NCBI RefSeq assembly: GCF_900128965.1
Contig: NZ_FQUL01000001.1
Location: 102,013-166,012, forward strand
From: Ferrithrix thermotolerans DSM 19514
Lineage (GTDB): Bacteria; Actinomycetota; Acidimicrobiia; Acidimicrobiales; Acidimicrobiaceae
Direction of reading: 5' to 3'
Length of the DNA stretch: 64,000 bases
This document shows positions 15,544 to 24,983 of the stretch, piece after piece (position 1 is the stretch's first letter; each line of letters begins with the position of its first letter). The notes beneath the pieces are model-generated. The model did no database searches. It was not told the origin of the DNA and saw only the letters and a program-made list of their open reading frames with translations. The position numbers and the translations under genes are program-made.

Positions 15544-18476
15544 CGGGTTGCTGGTCCCTCACTAAGCGTTGCTGGGGGAATAACAAACGCCTCCTTGGAT
15601 GGCTTCAACGGTCGCATAAGCCATCTTGGTCGCCTCGTCCCATCGGGCGACACGGTAACAGCAGAACGGGTCTTTTCCATCCACAGTAGATACTGTTCCC
15701 TGGCTTTCTTGGTATCCACATAAACCTCTCCGTGAACATCTCCAGGGTGGGCTTTGGTCACACGCACCGCCTGATGCCAACAGTGCATACCGGTTACCGG
15801 GTCCGGGTGCACGGGAAAGGTGAGGTTTTGGTGAACACCGACGTCTCCCCACCAGATTCTCTTGGTGTCGGGGTCTGAACTCTCATACGGTCCGACCTTA
15901 GACTTAGGATCTAAGTGCCACTCGTCTCCAGCTTTTGTAAGGGCAACCGTCCGCATCATCTGACGTTGACCGTCGTCATGAAGCTTCCATCGACCCATGT
16001 GATGGGAGCAGGCCACCACGCCGGGCTTTATTCCCTCGGTTATCCAAGGCTTCGCCACGAAGAATCCTATGTCAGTGTTCACTCTAACAAGGTCACTTTC
16101 AGATATTCCAAGTCTTTCTGCATCCAAAGGGTGGATCCACACCGGGTTCGTGTGTGCGATCTCATCAAGCCACTTGGAGTTTGCAGAGCGAGTATGGATC
16201 TGAACCGGAAGTCTGAAGGTAGATATCAGCACCATCTGATCCTTGTCCAACTTCTCAGGATGCACATGACTCTTGATGTAACCTGGTATCGCGTACTCGG
16301 GCCATCCCCACTGGGCAAGCGTCGCAGAGTAGAACTCAAGCTTGCCAGAGGGAGTTGGGAAGCCCTTCAGGATCTCTCCGTCTACGACGACTCCGACAGG
16401 CCGTCTACCTTCTGGGTCCGGATCTGGATCACCCATGGGCACTATATTCTTCGAAGACGGCTTTGGCTTCTTGGTAAACACACGACCAAAGGCTCCCACA
16501 GCGGGGTCCTCCAACTCTTCCTGTTCTACCGGTTCTTCGTAGAGTGCTCCTATTTTCTTCTTGATCTCAAATGCGCCATATCGCCTCATATAGCCGAGCG
16601 GCGTTAGCCCCTCTTTTGCTGCAGCCTCAGGAAGACCAGGAACGGAGTTCTCGAATATGTACGCATAGTACTCATCGATGGTCATCCTTTCACCCGGACG
16701 CTCCTTGGACTCGTAGTACTTTCTGATGCCGAGTGACCCATCTGGATCGATTCGCCAAGAGAGTTCGAACCAGAACTCGTTCTCCTCCCAGACCTCGCCG
16801 GGATTAACCTCGCGTGTATCTGTAACTTTTTCCCCGTTTTGTTCCTTGTAAGCCCTAAGGACCGGTTGCCGAAAAGATATCCACTGCCCATCGTACTGCT
16901 CGTAGGAGTGGAGGTCGTGCCTCTCTGAAGCATGACCAACCGGCAAAATATAGTCAGCGAAGTAGGAGCTTTCATTCCAGGTCGGAGTCAAGGCCACGTA
17001 GCATCCAACCATCGTCTCATCCATCAACGCCTCTACCCAGCTCATACCATCTGGGTTTGTCCACACAGGATTGTAGACTCTCGAGAAGTACACCTGCAAC
17101 TTGCCCCTTCGGTCCTTTAGCAGATGAGGAAGGAGCTGAGACAACTCGTTCATCGAGAGTGGGTACTCGATAGGCCACGATAGCTCGTTCCACTTGTGGG
17201 GGTGATCAGGTACGTGCATCGGCCTTGGAACGTACTTATTCCATGCATTAGGAAACGTCCCACCGGGCGTCGCTACCGATCCCATGAGGGCATTTAGCAT
17301 AAGTAGGGTACGAGCGATCTGCCAACCCCCTTCATTCCCTGCGGCAGCGGAACGCCAGGTATGGGTAGCTAGCGCCGTTCCCGCCTTCGAGACGACCTTT
17401 GCCACCTCTTCAAGTACCGACGCTTCGACTCCTGACTCTTGGGCTGCGTACTCAAAGGTAAAGCCCTCATAAAGTGTCTTCAGGACCGCTTCAAAGTCTT
17501 CAAAGGTTGCCTCAGGTTCACCTCTCACCTCAGCCATGTACTGGTCCCAGTTCCACCAACGGCGTACAAACTCCCTGTTATAAAGGTCGTTTTGAATAAG
17601 GTAGTTTGCAATAGCCAGGTTAATTGCAGCCTCCGAACCTGGCTGCGGCGATAGCCAAAAGTCTGCGTGAGTAGCCGTATTCGACAACCTCGTATCCATA
17701 ACAATAAGCTTTGCGCCGTTCATCCTGGCTTCGGTGATGCGCTGAGCGTGCGGATTGAAGTAGTGTCCTGTCTCGAGATGAGATGAGATAAGCACGATCA
17801 CCTTCGAGTTTGCGAAGTCAGCACTCGGCCGGTCTATACCTGTCCAGTAGTGCCAGCCAGCCCGTCCGTTAGATGAACAGACGTTAGTGTGTGAGTTATG
17901 ACCATCGACGCCCCAAGACGCTAGAACTCGTTCGGTAAATCCGTCCTCACCTGGTCTTCCAATATGACAGATGACCTCATCGGTAGCACCCTCAGAGATC
18001 GCCTTGCGGAGCCTCGCCGCAAGGTCGTCCAGAGCCTCATCCCAGGACACTCTAACCCACTTACCCTCTCCTCGTCCCCCGCTTCGCTTGAGAGGATAAA
18101 GTATCCGATCAGGATCGGTGATCTGATTCAACACCGCCGGTCCCTTGGCGCAGTTACGACCACGAGAACCAGGATGCTCCGGATTACCCTCGAACTTTCT
18201 GACAGAACCTGAACTCTTATCGACATAAGCCAGGAGTCCACAGGCAGACTCACAGTTGAAGCATGTTGTAGGTATAAGCGAGTATGTTTTGATCTTCCTT
18301 TCGGGCCAGGCCTTGGAGTCAAGCTCGCTCCAGTTGCTCCAAAGCTCCTTTGGCGGAAACGAAGAAAGATCGGTCGATGAAGGACCTTGATAGAAGGTCT
18401 CCCCCTTGCTCTCCACGTTTTTTCGTATCGAACGAATATGAGCTGAAAGCTCAGTGTAACTCAAGCCTTTAGGCAT
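15540..18476 (-). CDS. Molybdopterin oxidoreductase catalytic subunit, no Tat signal
   Basis: A 978-residue catalytic subunit of the DMSO-reductase superfamily, holding a bis-MGD molybdenum cofactor and one [4Fe-4S] cluster. The N-terminal cluster ligands are Cys72, Cys75, Cys79 and Cys109 (TTCFNCESACG...GRNCAKGP). Cys200, in HTNVCSSNGRAG, is in the position of the molybdenum ligand, as in polysulfide and tetrathionate reductases. There is no twin-arginine signal: 70 polar residues precede the first cysteine. The enzyme should therefore face the cytoplasm, as in the sulfite dehydrogenase SoeABC. It is the second gene after the fused electron-transfer/membrane subunit (22-base gap). The substrate is not proven; sulfite, polysulfide, thiosulfate and tetrathionate are candidates. 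Confidence 0.9.
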   Translation of the reverse strand: MPKGLSYTELSAHIRSIRKNVESKGETFYQGPSSTDLSSFPPKELWSNWSELDSKAWPERKIKTYSLIPTTCFNCESACGLLAYVDKSSGSVRKFEGNPEHPGSRGRNCAKGPAVLNQITDPDRILYPLKRSGGRGEGKWVRVSWDEALDDLAARLRKAISEGATDEVICHIGRPGEDGFTERVLASWGVDGHNSHTNVCSSNGRAGWHYWTGIDRPSADFANSKVIVLISSHLETGHYFNPHAQRITEARMNGAKLIVMDTRLSNTATHADFWLSPQPGSEAAINLAIANYLIQNDLYNREFVRRWWNWDQYMAEVRGEPEATFEDFEAVLKTLYEGFTFEYAAQESGVEASVLEEVAKVVSKAGTALATHTWRSAAAGNEGGWQIARTLLMLNALMGSVATPGGTFPNAWNKYVPRPMHVPDHPHKWNELSWPIEYPLSMNELSQLLPHLLKDRRGKLQVYFSRVYNPVWTNPDGMSWVEALMDETMVGCYVALTPTWNESSYFADYILPVGHASERHDLHSYEQYDGQWISFRQPVLRAYKEQNGEKVTDTREVNPGEVWEENEFWFELSWRIDPDGSLGIRKYYESKERPGERMTIDEYYAYIFENSVPGLPEAAAKEGLTPLGYMRRYGAFEIKKKIGALYEEPVEQEELEDPAVGAFGRVFTKKPKPSSKNIVPMGDPDPDPEGRRPVGVVVDGEILKGFPTPSGKLEFYSATLAQWGWPEYAIPGYIKSHVHPEKLDKDQMVLISTFRLPVQIHTRSANSKWLDEIAHTNPVWIHPLDAERLGISESDLVRVNTDIGFFVAKPWITEGIKPGVVACSHHMGRWKLHDDGQRQMMRTVALTKAGDEWHLDPKSKVGPYESSDPDTKRIWWGDVGVHQNLTFPVHPDPVTGMHCWHQAVRVTKAHPGDVHGEVYVDTKKAREQYLLWMEKTRSAVTVSPDGTRRPRWLMRPLKPSKEAFVIPPATLSEGPATR

Positions 18477-18498
18477 CTAAACCCCTCATTGAAACTTA

Positions 18499-20115
18499 TT
18501 AAGCGAGCGGAACTCGCTGCGCTGACTGGACAAAGGCATGCTCGTAACTGAGCAGACCCAATAGAGCTATGGACACACCCACAAGTGGTGAAAGAATAAA
18601 CAGAAATCCAAGGGCAATTGCTGCCACTCCGAACCAGAAGAACTTCGCCATCGTTGATCGAGTCATCTCGAACACTGCCAGGTGTGCACCTGCGGTTGGA
18701 TGGGGAATAAGTATCTCTGCGAAAACAAAGAGCGTATGTAACACCAGCATCGTAAGAAATACATCAGCGGCCCATCTGTAGCTGGTCACACTGAGATAGC
18801 TATGCAACAACGCAACTCCGCCAGAGCCGATCAGAGCCGCCTGCACTAACAGCATGGGACCCAACAGCGGCGACTGCCAAAGGTCACGAGCCTTCGACTG
18901 AGCGAATAGAAACGCTGTATAGACGGCGGTAAGAGCCCCGAGCACAATCGTAACTGGTCCTAGATCCTTTACATAACCAGAGTTGTGAGTAAACCCTAAC
19001 AGAAGACTTAGAGCAAGAGCCGCTCCATAAAGTGAAATTATTACACCACCTCTTACGAGCCAGCTTTTCCACTGAGGATGAGTAAAGAGCAGGTAAAACC
19101 TCTCTGGATGTTTTAGGTCCACGATAAGGAGTACTCCTGTGATACCTAAAAAGACCAATGAAACCACCGGACCGATTACACGAGTCATCTCCGAGGAAAA
19201 AGACAGCTTTGCAAAGTAGCTAAGCAAAAGCACGAAAGGAAAGAATCCAGCGGCGACTCCCTTTGTCCAAGTATAAAGACTCACCTTCCACCCCCAGGGC
19301 ACGGAGTGAGATATATCGTAGGACAACTTGGCTGCAGCCGATGAGTTGTGATGTCCTTTTTCTGGATGTCCCGAGTTCACAGTTTTGGTGGAGTCCTTCA
19401 GTTCAGACCACATGAAAGTTGATCCACCAGGTCTGGTCGCTGCTATGGGATCCAACGTCGCCGCATGAGCACCCTTGTAAAACAGCCCAGGCCTAGTATG
19501 CTTCTCAGCTTTCCTTACCGAGACATGTTCCCTTTGAACGACCTTTGAGACCCTAGAGTTCGGGTCTTTGATGTTGCCTATAAAGATCGCCTCTGTGGGG
19601 CAGACAGCTACACAGGCTGGTTCAAGACCGATCTCAATACGGTGCGCACAGAAGTTGCACTTCTCCGCAGAGTGGTCTTCTGGATTAATGAAGATTGCAT
19701 CGTAAGGACAGGCGGCCATACAGGCTTTACAACCAATGCAGATTCGCTTGTCAAAGTCGACTATTCCATCTGCCCGCTGATACATAGCACCGGTCGGACA
19801 CGCCGTCACACACGGTGGGTTTTCGCACTGATTACACCTTGTGACTTGAAATGCCCGCCTCACGTTCGGATAAGATCCCACATCAACAGACTTTACATAG
19901 GTGCGAGTAACGCCGAGCGGCACCTCATTTTCGCTCTTGCAAGCTGTTGTACACGCATGGCATCCAATGCAGCGGGTTTGATCCAACACCTTTACCCACC
20001 GTTCGGGCCCTCTTGAACCGACGTCTCGGCCTCCAGCGGATGGTCGGGCGTTCTCCACAACTCCTTCGTGACTTCTAAACATCACTGAGTTGACAGGGTT
20101 TTGCATCTGCGTCAA
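18499..20115 (-). CDS. Fused iron-sulfur (PsrB-like) and NrfD/PsrC-like subunit
   Basis: A 538-residue protein that joins two subunits normally encoded apart. Residues 40-180 form a ferredoxin-type electron-transfer domain with 16 cysteines in four groups (49/52/55/59, 94/97/102/106, 126/129/132/136, 153/156/168/172), enough for four [4Fe-4S] clusters. After a linker of about 100 residues, 285-538 is an NrfD/PsrC-like membrane domain with seven or eight hydrophobic helices, which would exchange electrons with quinone. DLKHPERFYLLFTHPQWKSW is typical of NrfD proteins. With no signal peptide, the iron-sulfur part should be cytoplasmic. It is the first gene of the operon. The start may be TTG 20115 or ATG 20106, both after AGGGGGA. 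Confidence 0.88.
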   Translation of the reverse strand: MTQMQNPVNSVMFRSHEGVVENARPSAGGRDVGSRGPERWVKVLDQTRCIGCHACTTACKSENEVPLGVTRTYVKSVDVGSYPNVRRAFQVTRCNQCENPPCVTACPTGAMYQRADGIVDFDKRICIGCKACMAACPYDAIFINPEDHSAEKCNFCAHRIEIGLEPACVAVCPTEAIFIGNIKDPNSRVSKVVQREHVSVRKAEKHTRPGLFYKGAHAATLDPIAATRPGGSTFMWSELKDSTKTVNSGHPEKGHHNSSAAAKLSYDISHSVPWGWKVSLYTWTKGVAAGFFPFVLLLSYFAKLSFSSEMTRVIGPVVSLVFLGITGVLLIVDLKHPERFYLLFTHPQWKSWLVRGGVIISLYGAALALSLLLGFTHNSGYVKDLGPVTIVLGALTAVYTAFLFAQSKARDLWQSPLLGPMLLVQAALIGSGGVALLHSYLSVTSYRWAADVFLTMLVLHTLFVFAEILIPHPTAGAHLAVFEMTRSTMAKFFWFGVAAIALGFLFILSPLVGVSIALLGLLSYEHAFVQSAQRVPLA

Positions 20116-20307
20116 CTATCCCCCTAACTCTAAAACCAATAGCTATAGGGTAGAGCATTACGGGCATATAACGCAAACACTAACGAAGCTATAGAGCTAT
20201 ATTTATCTTATATCACATGTAATAGCTACGCTAATGAAGCCATCTTCTAGAGATACGCGGCGTATGAACAAGTCAATCTTTTGGCTTACGACTTGCAAAC
20301 ACAGGAA
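20116..20307 (-). promoter_or_regulatory. Upstream region of the molybdoenzyme operon
   Basis: This 190-base region must hold the operon promoter. It carries three copies of AGCTATA on the plus strand (20141-20147, 20187-20193 and 20195-20201), the last two side by side with one base between them. An inverted repeat GTTGAC/GTCAAC (20089-20094 and 20111-20116) surrounds the start codon. A clear -35/-10 pair could not be chosen. Repeats of this kind may bind a regulator. Confidence 0.3.
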
Positions 20308-21225
20308 CTAGCCACCGAGAATGACTTTGTTCGTTCTCATTCCCCTTAAGAAGTCTTCAAAGGACATCTCCCGAGACCCTTCAGGCTTAACCCTAAGAGG
20401 TATCAGTAAGCCATCTCTACAGAGAACGCCGCCGGGATACGACTGGCTACTTATCACCTCGCCGTGCTCGTGCTGATTCGCCAGATTTTCTCCCCATGCG
20501 GCGGTTTCCGCTCTAAGTATCTTTAGGCGTCTTCCCTTTGCTGTGGTGTATGCTTGCTCCAGGCGTACCTTGGCCAAAGCCTCCGCCACCGTCTTACTCC
20601 AATCGATCCGGTAGAACTCCTTATCCAACTTTGGTGCAAAGGTCACCTCTCCCACCTGCGGCGCTCCTGTTAGATACCAATCATCATCTCTGCTAAACCA
20701 ATCGATCACCATCTCGGTCCCTAAGGAGGTCAGGAGCCTCGAGATCTCCGATAGATACAGCCCCGAGATACTTACACTTCGCTGATCGAAGATACCGCCA
20801 GCGTCGAGTTCCTCAGTGATCCGCATAAGGGTAACGCCGCTTATCGCATCGTTTGAGAGAATAGACCACTGCATCGGTGCAGCCCCTCGAAAGCGCGGTA
20901 GCAAGGAGTAGTGTACGTTGATCAAGGGGCGGGTATCAAGAAGATCTTTTGGAACCAGCCTTCCGTAGGCCACCACAAGTCCAATGTCAAAGTAGCTAGG
21001 ATCTACCTCTTCCAAAGAGTAGACGACTCGAATTCCATGGACTTGAGCCAGTTCTTCCACTGGGGAGGGAAGTAAGGAAGAACCTCTGCCTCTGCGTTTC
21101 GGCAGCCGGGTTACGACTAAGGGAACATCGAATCCGTTAGTTATTAGAGCTTTGAGATAGCTAGCTGATATCTCTGGCGTCCCAAAAAACGCTACCCTCC
21201 GATTAGGAGGTACAGAGACAGACAC
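20308..21225 (-). CDS. fmt: Methionyl-tRNA formyltransferase
   Basis: Fmt formylates the initiator Met-tRNA using 10-formyltetrahydrofolate. The 305-residue protein has the N-terminal fold (RVAFFGTPEISASYLKALI), the catalytic motif LINVHYSLLPRFRGAAPMQW with the active-site Asn and His, and the aspartate in ITEELDAGGIF. A C-terminal OB-like domain for tRNA binding follows from about residue 205. It starts three bases after the def stop codon, so deformylase and formyltransferase form a pair, as in many bacteria. Confidence 0.95.
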   Translation of the reverse strand: MSVSVPPNRRVAFFGTPEISASYLKALITNGFDVPLVVTRLPKRRGRGSSLLPSPVEELAQVHGIRVVYSLEEVDPSYFDIGLVVAYGRLVPKDLLDTRPLINVHYSLLPRFRGAAPMQWSILSNDAISGVTLMRITEELDAGGIFDQRSVSISGLYLSEISRLLTSLGTEMVIDWFSRDDDWYLTGAPQVGEVTFAPKLDKEFYRIDWSKTVAEALAKVRLEQAYTTAKGRRLKILRAETAAWGENLANQHEHGEVISSQSYPGGVLCRDGLLIPLRVKPEGSREMSFEDFLRGMRTNKVILGG

Positions 21226-21228
21226 CTC

Positions 21229-21756
21229 CTAAAGTTCTTCCTTAGGTGGCCTTCTCATGGTCCCACCACCTTTTACCACCTCATTGCGGATCACCTTCAT
21301 AGCCTTTTTTCGCTGATCCTCATCGAGCCGTTCAACCAGCAGAACTCCCTCAAGATGGTCGAACTCGTGTTGGAAGACGCGCCCCAAGAGATCTGTACCT
21401 TCGAGCTCGACCTCATTCCCCTCTAAGTCGACGCCGACAATAAACACGTCCTTAGGTCTGGTTATCGGCCACCAAAGTCCCGGTACAGAAAGGCACCCCT
21501 CCTCATACACCCACTCACCAGCGGTCTCTTTGATCTCGGGATTGACGAGAACCTTTGGCCCATCACCCACGTCATAGACAAAGAGTCTTTTATCTACCCC
21601 GACCTGGGGAGCCGCTAAGCCGACCCCTGGAGCATCGTACATCGTCTCGATCATATCGTCTACCAACGCAACCAACTTATCGTCTATCTCTTTTATATCT
21701 TGGGCTCTCGATCGAAGAACCGGATCTCCGTAGGTTCTAATAGGTAACAGTGACAC
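21229..21756 (-). CDS. def: Peptide deformylase
   Basis: A 175-residue metallopeptidase that removes the N-formyl group from new proteins. All three family motifs are intact: GVGLAAPQVG, EEGCLSVPG with the metal-binding cysteine, and QHEFDHLEG with two metal-binding histidines and the catalytic glutamate. It is the first gene of the def-fmt pair. Confidence 0.96.
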   Translation of the reverse strand: MSLLPIRTYGDPVLRSRAQDIKEIDDKLVALVDDMIETMYDAPGVGLAAPQVGVDKRLFVYDVGDGPKVLVNPEIKETAGEWVYEEGCLSVPGLWWPITRPKDVFIVGVDLEGNEVELEGTDLLGRVFQHEFDHLEGVLLVERLDEDQRKKAMKVIRNEVVKGGGTMRRPPKEEL

Positions 21757-22083
21757 AGTTACAACTTAGTCCCTTACAGTCAGTCGTAAGTACTTGAGGT
21801 CCCGTCTTTGACCTCTAACGACTCTTCGTTCAGGTTGTTGATGGTACAGTTGTAGTTCCACTAAGAGCTATGTACTAAATACCTTCACCTCGTAGCTCTG
21901 TCCCACCGTCTTCAAGACAAACAATCTACAAAGCTTCTGAGCGTAGAGGTGTGAAACATGTATAAAGCCTCAATGCTTTAAGTGCTGCGAAGGCGCTGCT
22001 TACGGCCTCCCCAGCAAAGATCGTATCTTAGCTTCACCAGGTCGCAACGACAAACATGGGATCCCGTAGGCTCCGCCTCAAGG
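21757..22083. other. Gap between ftsX and def
   Basis: A 327-base stretch without a convincing gene. smpB or tmRNA (ssrA) often follows ftsX in Actinomycetota; neither the tmRNA ends nor an SmpB-like frame was seen here. Only small hairpins such as AAAGC-CTCAAT-GCTTT (about 21965-21980) are present. Confidence 0.35.
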
Positions 22084-22971
22084 TCATACCTCGAGGTAGC
22101 GGCGTACCGCCAGAGCTGAACCCATGGTGCCAACCACCACGCCAACGACAAAGACAACTATCTCTGTCATCAAGACGTCATGCGAGGTAAGAACGAAACC
22201 GCTTAGTAGGTGCACCTGGAAACGTTCGATTAGGTAGTTGAATAGCGCTCTAATAGCCAAGACCGCTCCTGCGGCGATTAGTGCACCTAGTAGTCCCTGA
22301 GTAAAGCCCTCGAGCATAAAAGGAATACGAATAAACCAGTTCGTTGCACCGACAAGCTTCATCACCATGACCTCTCGCCGGCGGGAAAATATTGCCACTC
22401 TGATGACGTTTAGAATTAGCACGGTCGCCGACAACAAAAGTATGACAGCTAGTCCTATAATCACGCCTTGAGCGATAGAAGAGATCTTCTCTAGCGTCTG
22501 GATAGCAGCAAAGTTATAATCGACCGCCTTGACTCCAGGCTGACCGTTAAAGATCTGCCCGATCGAAGGTGCCTCCGAGGGATTCTTTAGAACCACTCGG
22601 TAGGAGGGAGGTATCTGACTCTCACTGACGGAGTTCAAAAGGTCAGGCTGGTTCGCAAAGAGACGCCTGAACTCCTGATAGGAGACTGCCTTGTCTACGT
22701 AGAAGTACTTCTCGATAGAAGGGAGAGTTTGAAGTTGAGTGACGACCGCCCTATCCTGCGACTTGGTAGCGTTTGGTTGCATAAAGATTAGCAGTTGCAC
22801 GCCGCCCTTCCACGCCTGGGTCGAGGTGGCCACTCCTTGCTTGAGAAGAAGAGCGGAGCCGACAAGCGCCAGCGACACTGCGATAGTCAACATAGCCGCC
22901 AACGACATAAGCCTGTTTCTCCAAAGATTACCGGCCGTCTCGCGCACTACGTATTCAACTGATAGACCCAA
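22084..22971 (-). CDS. ftsX: Cell division ABC-type protein FtsX
   Basis: The membrane partner of FtsE; together they sit at the division site and activate peptidoglycan hydrolases. The 295 residues show the FtsX layout: one N-terminal membrane helix (about 20-44), a large extracytoplasmic domain (about 45-165) and three C-terminal helices (about 175-290). The cytoplasmic loop SRRREVMVMKLVGATNWFIRIP is characteristic. It follows ftsE after 82 bases. Confidence 0.93.
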   Translation of the reverse strand: MGLSVEYVVRETAGNLWRNRLMSLAAMLTIAVSLALVGSALLLKQGVATSTQAWKGGVQLLIFMQPNATKSQDRAVVTQLQTLPSIEKYFYVDKAVSYQEFRRLFANQPDLLNSVSESQIPPSYRVVLKNPSEAPSIGQIFNGQPGVKAVDYNFAAIQTLEKISSIAQGVIIGLAVILLLSATVLILNVIRVAIFSRRREVMVMKLVGATNWFIRIPFMLEGFTQGLLGALIAAGAVLAIRALFNYLIERFQVHLLSGFVLTSHDVLMTEIVVFVVGVVVGTMGSALAVRRYLEV

Positions 22972-23053
22972 AAAATTACCTCACTATAAATCGAACGGCA
23001 TCACACACCGTAGTCGACCTGTCAGCGTACCGTAAAAACCTAACAGCTATGCC

Positions 23054-23746
23054 TTACTGTGCCACTCCGAGTCCATAGACTCCACGTACTTGGTCTCTTG
23101 CGATGCAGCCAGAGTCCATCTCGATAACTCGACGCCTCATCTGATCGACGATCCCCACGTCGTGGGTAGCCATAACAACCGCCGTACCGGTTCTATTTAT
23201 CCTCTCAAGCAGACGCATCACACCCCATGCAGTCTCTGGATCGAGGTTTCCTGTGGGCTCATCTGCGAGCAGAATAAGGGGGCGATTGATAAACGCCCTT
23301 GCAATTGCCACTCGCTGTTGCTCTCCCCCAGAGAGCTCGTGGGGAAGTCGATGCATCTTGTCCGCCAGGCCGACCAGCTCAAGTATCTGGGGAACTTGCT
23401 TCTCTGCAACTTTACGAGACTTACCGATCACCTCAAGGGCAAAGGCAACGTTTTCATAGGCTGTCTTGTTAGGAAGAAGTCTAAAGTCCTGAAAGATAGA
23501 TCCAATATTTCTTCTAAAGTACGGTACCTTCCAAGAGGGTATCTTAGCTAAATCCTTTCCAGCTACCCAGACGCTTCCCTGATCCGCCGTGTCTTCTCTC
23601 AGTAAGAGACGCAACATGGTAGATTTTCCAGACCCCGACGGTCCGATCAAAAATACGAACTCGCCTCTTTCAATCTCTAAAGATACTCCCTTGAGAGCGT
23701 ATTGACCCTTAGCGTAAGACTTATAAACGTTCTCTAGACGGATCAC
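23054..23746 (-). CDS. ftsE: Cell division ATP-binding protein FtsE
   Basis: The ATPase of the FtsEX complex, 230 residues. Walker A is GPSGSGKST near residue 36, the Q-loop region is [11 protein letters not shown], the ABC signature is [14 protein letters not shown] near 140, and Walker B is [14 protein letters not shown]. The start of the protein, [20 protein letters not shown], is typical of FtsE. It lies between prfB and ftsX in the usual actinobacterial order. Confidence 0.96.
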   Translation of the reverse strand: MIRLENVYKSYAKGQYALKGVSLEIERGEFVFLIGPSGSGKSTMLRLLLREDTADQGSVWVAGKDLAKIPSWKVPYFRRNIGSIFQDFRLLPNKTAYENVAFALEVIGKSRKVAEKQVPQILELVGLADKMHRLPHELSGGEQQRVAIARAFINRPLILLADEPTGNLDPETAWGVMRLLERINRTGTAVVMATHDVGIVDQMRRRVIEMDSGCIARDQVRGVYGLGVAQ

Positions 23747-23862
23747 GTATGCGTTCCTTCCTCGTCTTTATGACAGCATCGGCACATAGACGTGCCTTAC
23801 TTAGTCATGAGACTGTTATGAACCTTTTATCAATCTACCAATTTACCACAGTTGGTACGGTC

Positions 23863-24969
23863 TTACCGGTCAAGATGAGACCGTCTCCACTTCAAGAACT
23901 CTAGAACAAAACCTTTCAAATCCCCGTCCAGGACCGCTTGAACGTTGCCATTTTCATACTCTGAGCGGTGGTCTTTCACCATCTGATAAGGGGCTAAAAC
24001 GTATGAGCGAATCTGCGAACCCCACGAAACATCGTCTTGGGGTCCGGCGATCCTTTCCAGAGACTCCCTGTGCTCAATCCGGGCTCGCTCTGCAAGCTTC
24101 GCCCTTAGGATTTCCATCGCCTTAGCCTTATTTTGCAACTGAGATCTTTCATTTTGACACGAAACCACTATCCCGGTAGGAAGATGCGTTATCCTCACCG
24201 CCGAATCCGTGACGTTTACATGCTGTCCACCTGCGCCCGAGGACCGATAGGTATCGATGCGAAGATCTTTGTCCTCAAGTGTCACCTCAGACGATCCCTC
24301 CTCTAGAAGCGGAATAACCTCTAGGGATGCGAAGGAGGTTTGTCTTCTGTGTTGAGCGTCAAAGGGAGATATCCTTACCAGCCGATGTACGCCTTTTTCA
24401 GCTGCAAGGTAACCATAGGCAAATCTGCCTCGAACGATAAAGGTCGCCGATAGTATTCCAGCCTCTTGACCTTCTGTAACGTCATCGAGCTCAAACTCCA
24501 TGCCCTCAGACTCCACAAACCTTTGGTACATCCGAAGCATCATCTGTGCCCAATCCTGCGCATCTGTCCCGCCCACGCCCGCATGTATCTCACAGACCGC
24601 GTCACCTTCATCAAAGGGTCCTCCGAGAAGGGTCCGCAACTCCACCTCTTCAAGCAGCTCAAAGAGCCGTTCGGACACCTCGTCGAGATGTTCCCTGAAG
24701 CTATCGTCGCCTTCTTCGATAAAGACCCTTGCGATCTCCAGATCCTCGAGGTTTTCCTTTAGAGTCCTTAGAGTCTCGAGGTCTTGACGTATCTGACCGT
24801 ATCTCTTCGTAGTATCTTTCGCTTTAGCTGGATCATCCCAAAGATTTGGATTGGCCATCTCAGCCTCTAAAAGTACGTGCTCTTGTAGCAGCCTTTCATG
24901 CCCTAGATACTGCATCGCAGCTCTTACTCTTGCAGCTGCTTCCTCATAGATCTCCTTATAATCCGCCAA
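23863..24969 (-). CDS. prfB: Peptide chain release factor 2
   Basis: RF2 ends translation at UGA and UAA. The 368-residue product has the SPF codon-recognition tripeptide (VRISPFDAQHRRQTSF) and the GGQ motif (SSGAGGQHVNVTDSAVR) that triggers peptide release. The frame is continuous, so the programmed +1 frameshift found in many prfB genes is absent, as expected for Actinomycetota. It lies 14 bases after secA. Confidence 0.96.
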   Translation of the reverse strand: MADYKEIYEEAAARVRAAMQYLGHERLLQEHVLLEAEMANPNLWDDPAKAKDTTKRYGQIRQDLETLRTLKENLEDLEIARVFIEEGDDSFREHLDEVSERLFELLEEVELRTLLGGPFDEGDAVCEIHAGVGGTDAQDWAQMMLRMYQRFVESEGMEFELDDVTEGQEAGILSATFIVRGRFAYGYLAAEKGVHRLVRISPFDAQHRRQTSFASLEVIPLLEEGSSEVTLEDKDLRIDTYRSSGAGGQHVNVTDSAVRITHLPTGIVVSCQNERSQLQNKAKAMEILRAKLAERARIEHRESLERIAGPQDDVSWGSQIRSYVLAPYQMVKDHRSEYENGNVQAVLDGDLKGFVLEFLKWRRSHLDR

Positions 24970-24983
24970 AGTTGTCCTTAGAC

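Noticed and set aside
15915..16607. Long open frame of 230 codons on the plus strand
   Set aside because: It lies entirely inside the molybdoenzyme gene on the other strand, shows no family motif and is explained by the codon use of that gene.
21757..22083. tmRNA or smpB after ftsX
   Set aside because: No tRNA-like ends with a tag frame and no SmpB motif are present, although the position is typical.
24860..24969. Programmed frameshift in prfB
   Set aside because: The reading frame is continuous from the ATG through the GGQ domain, with no in-frame UGA near codon 25.
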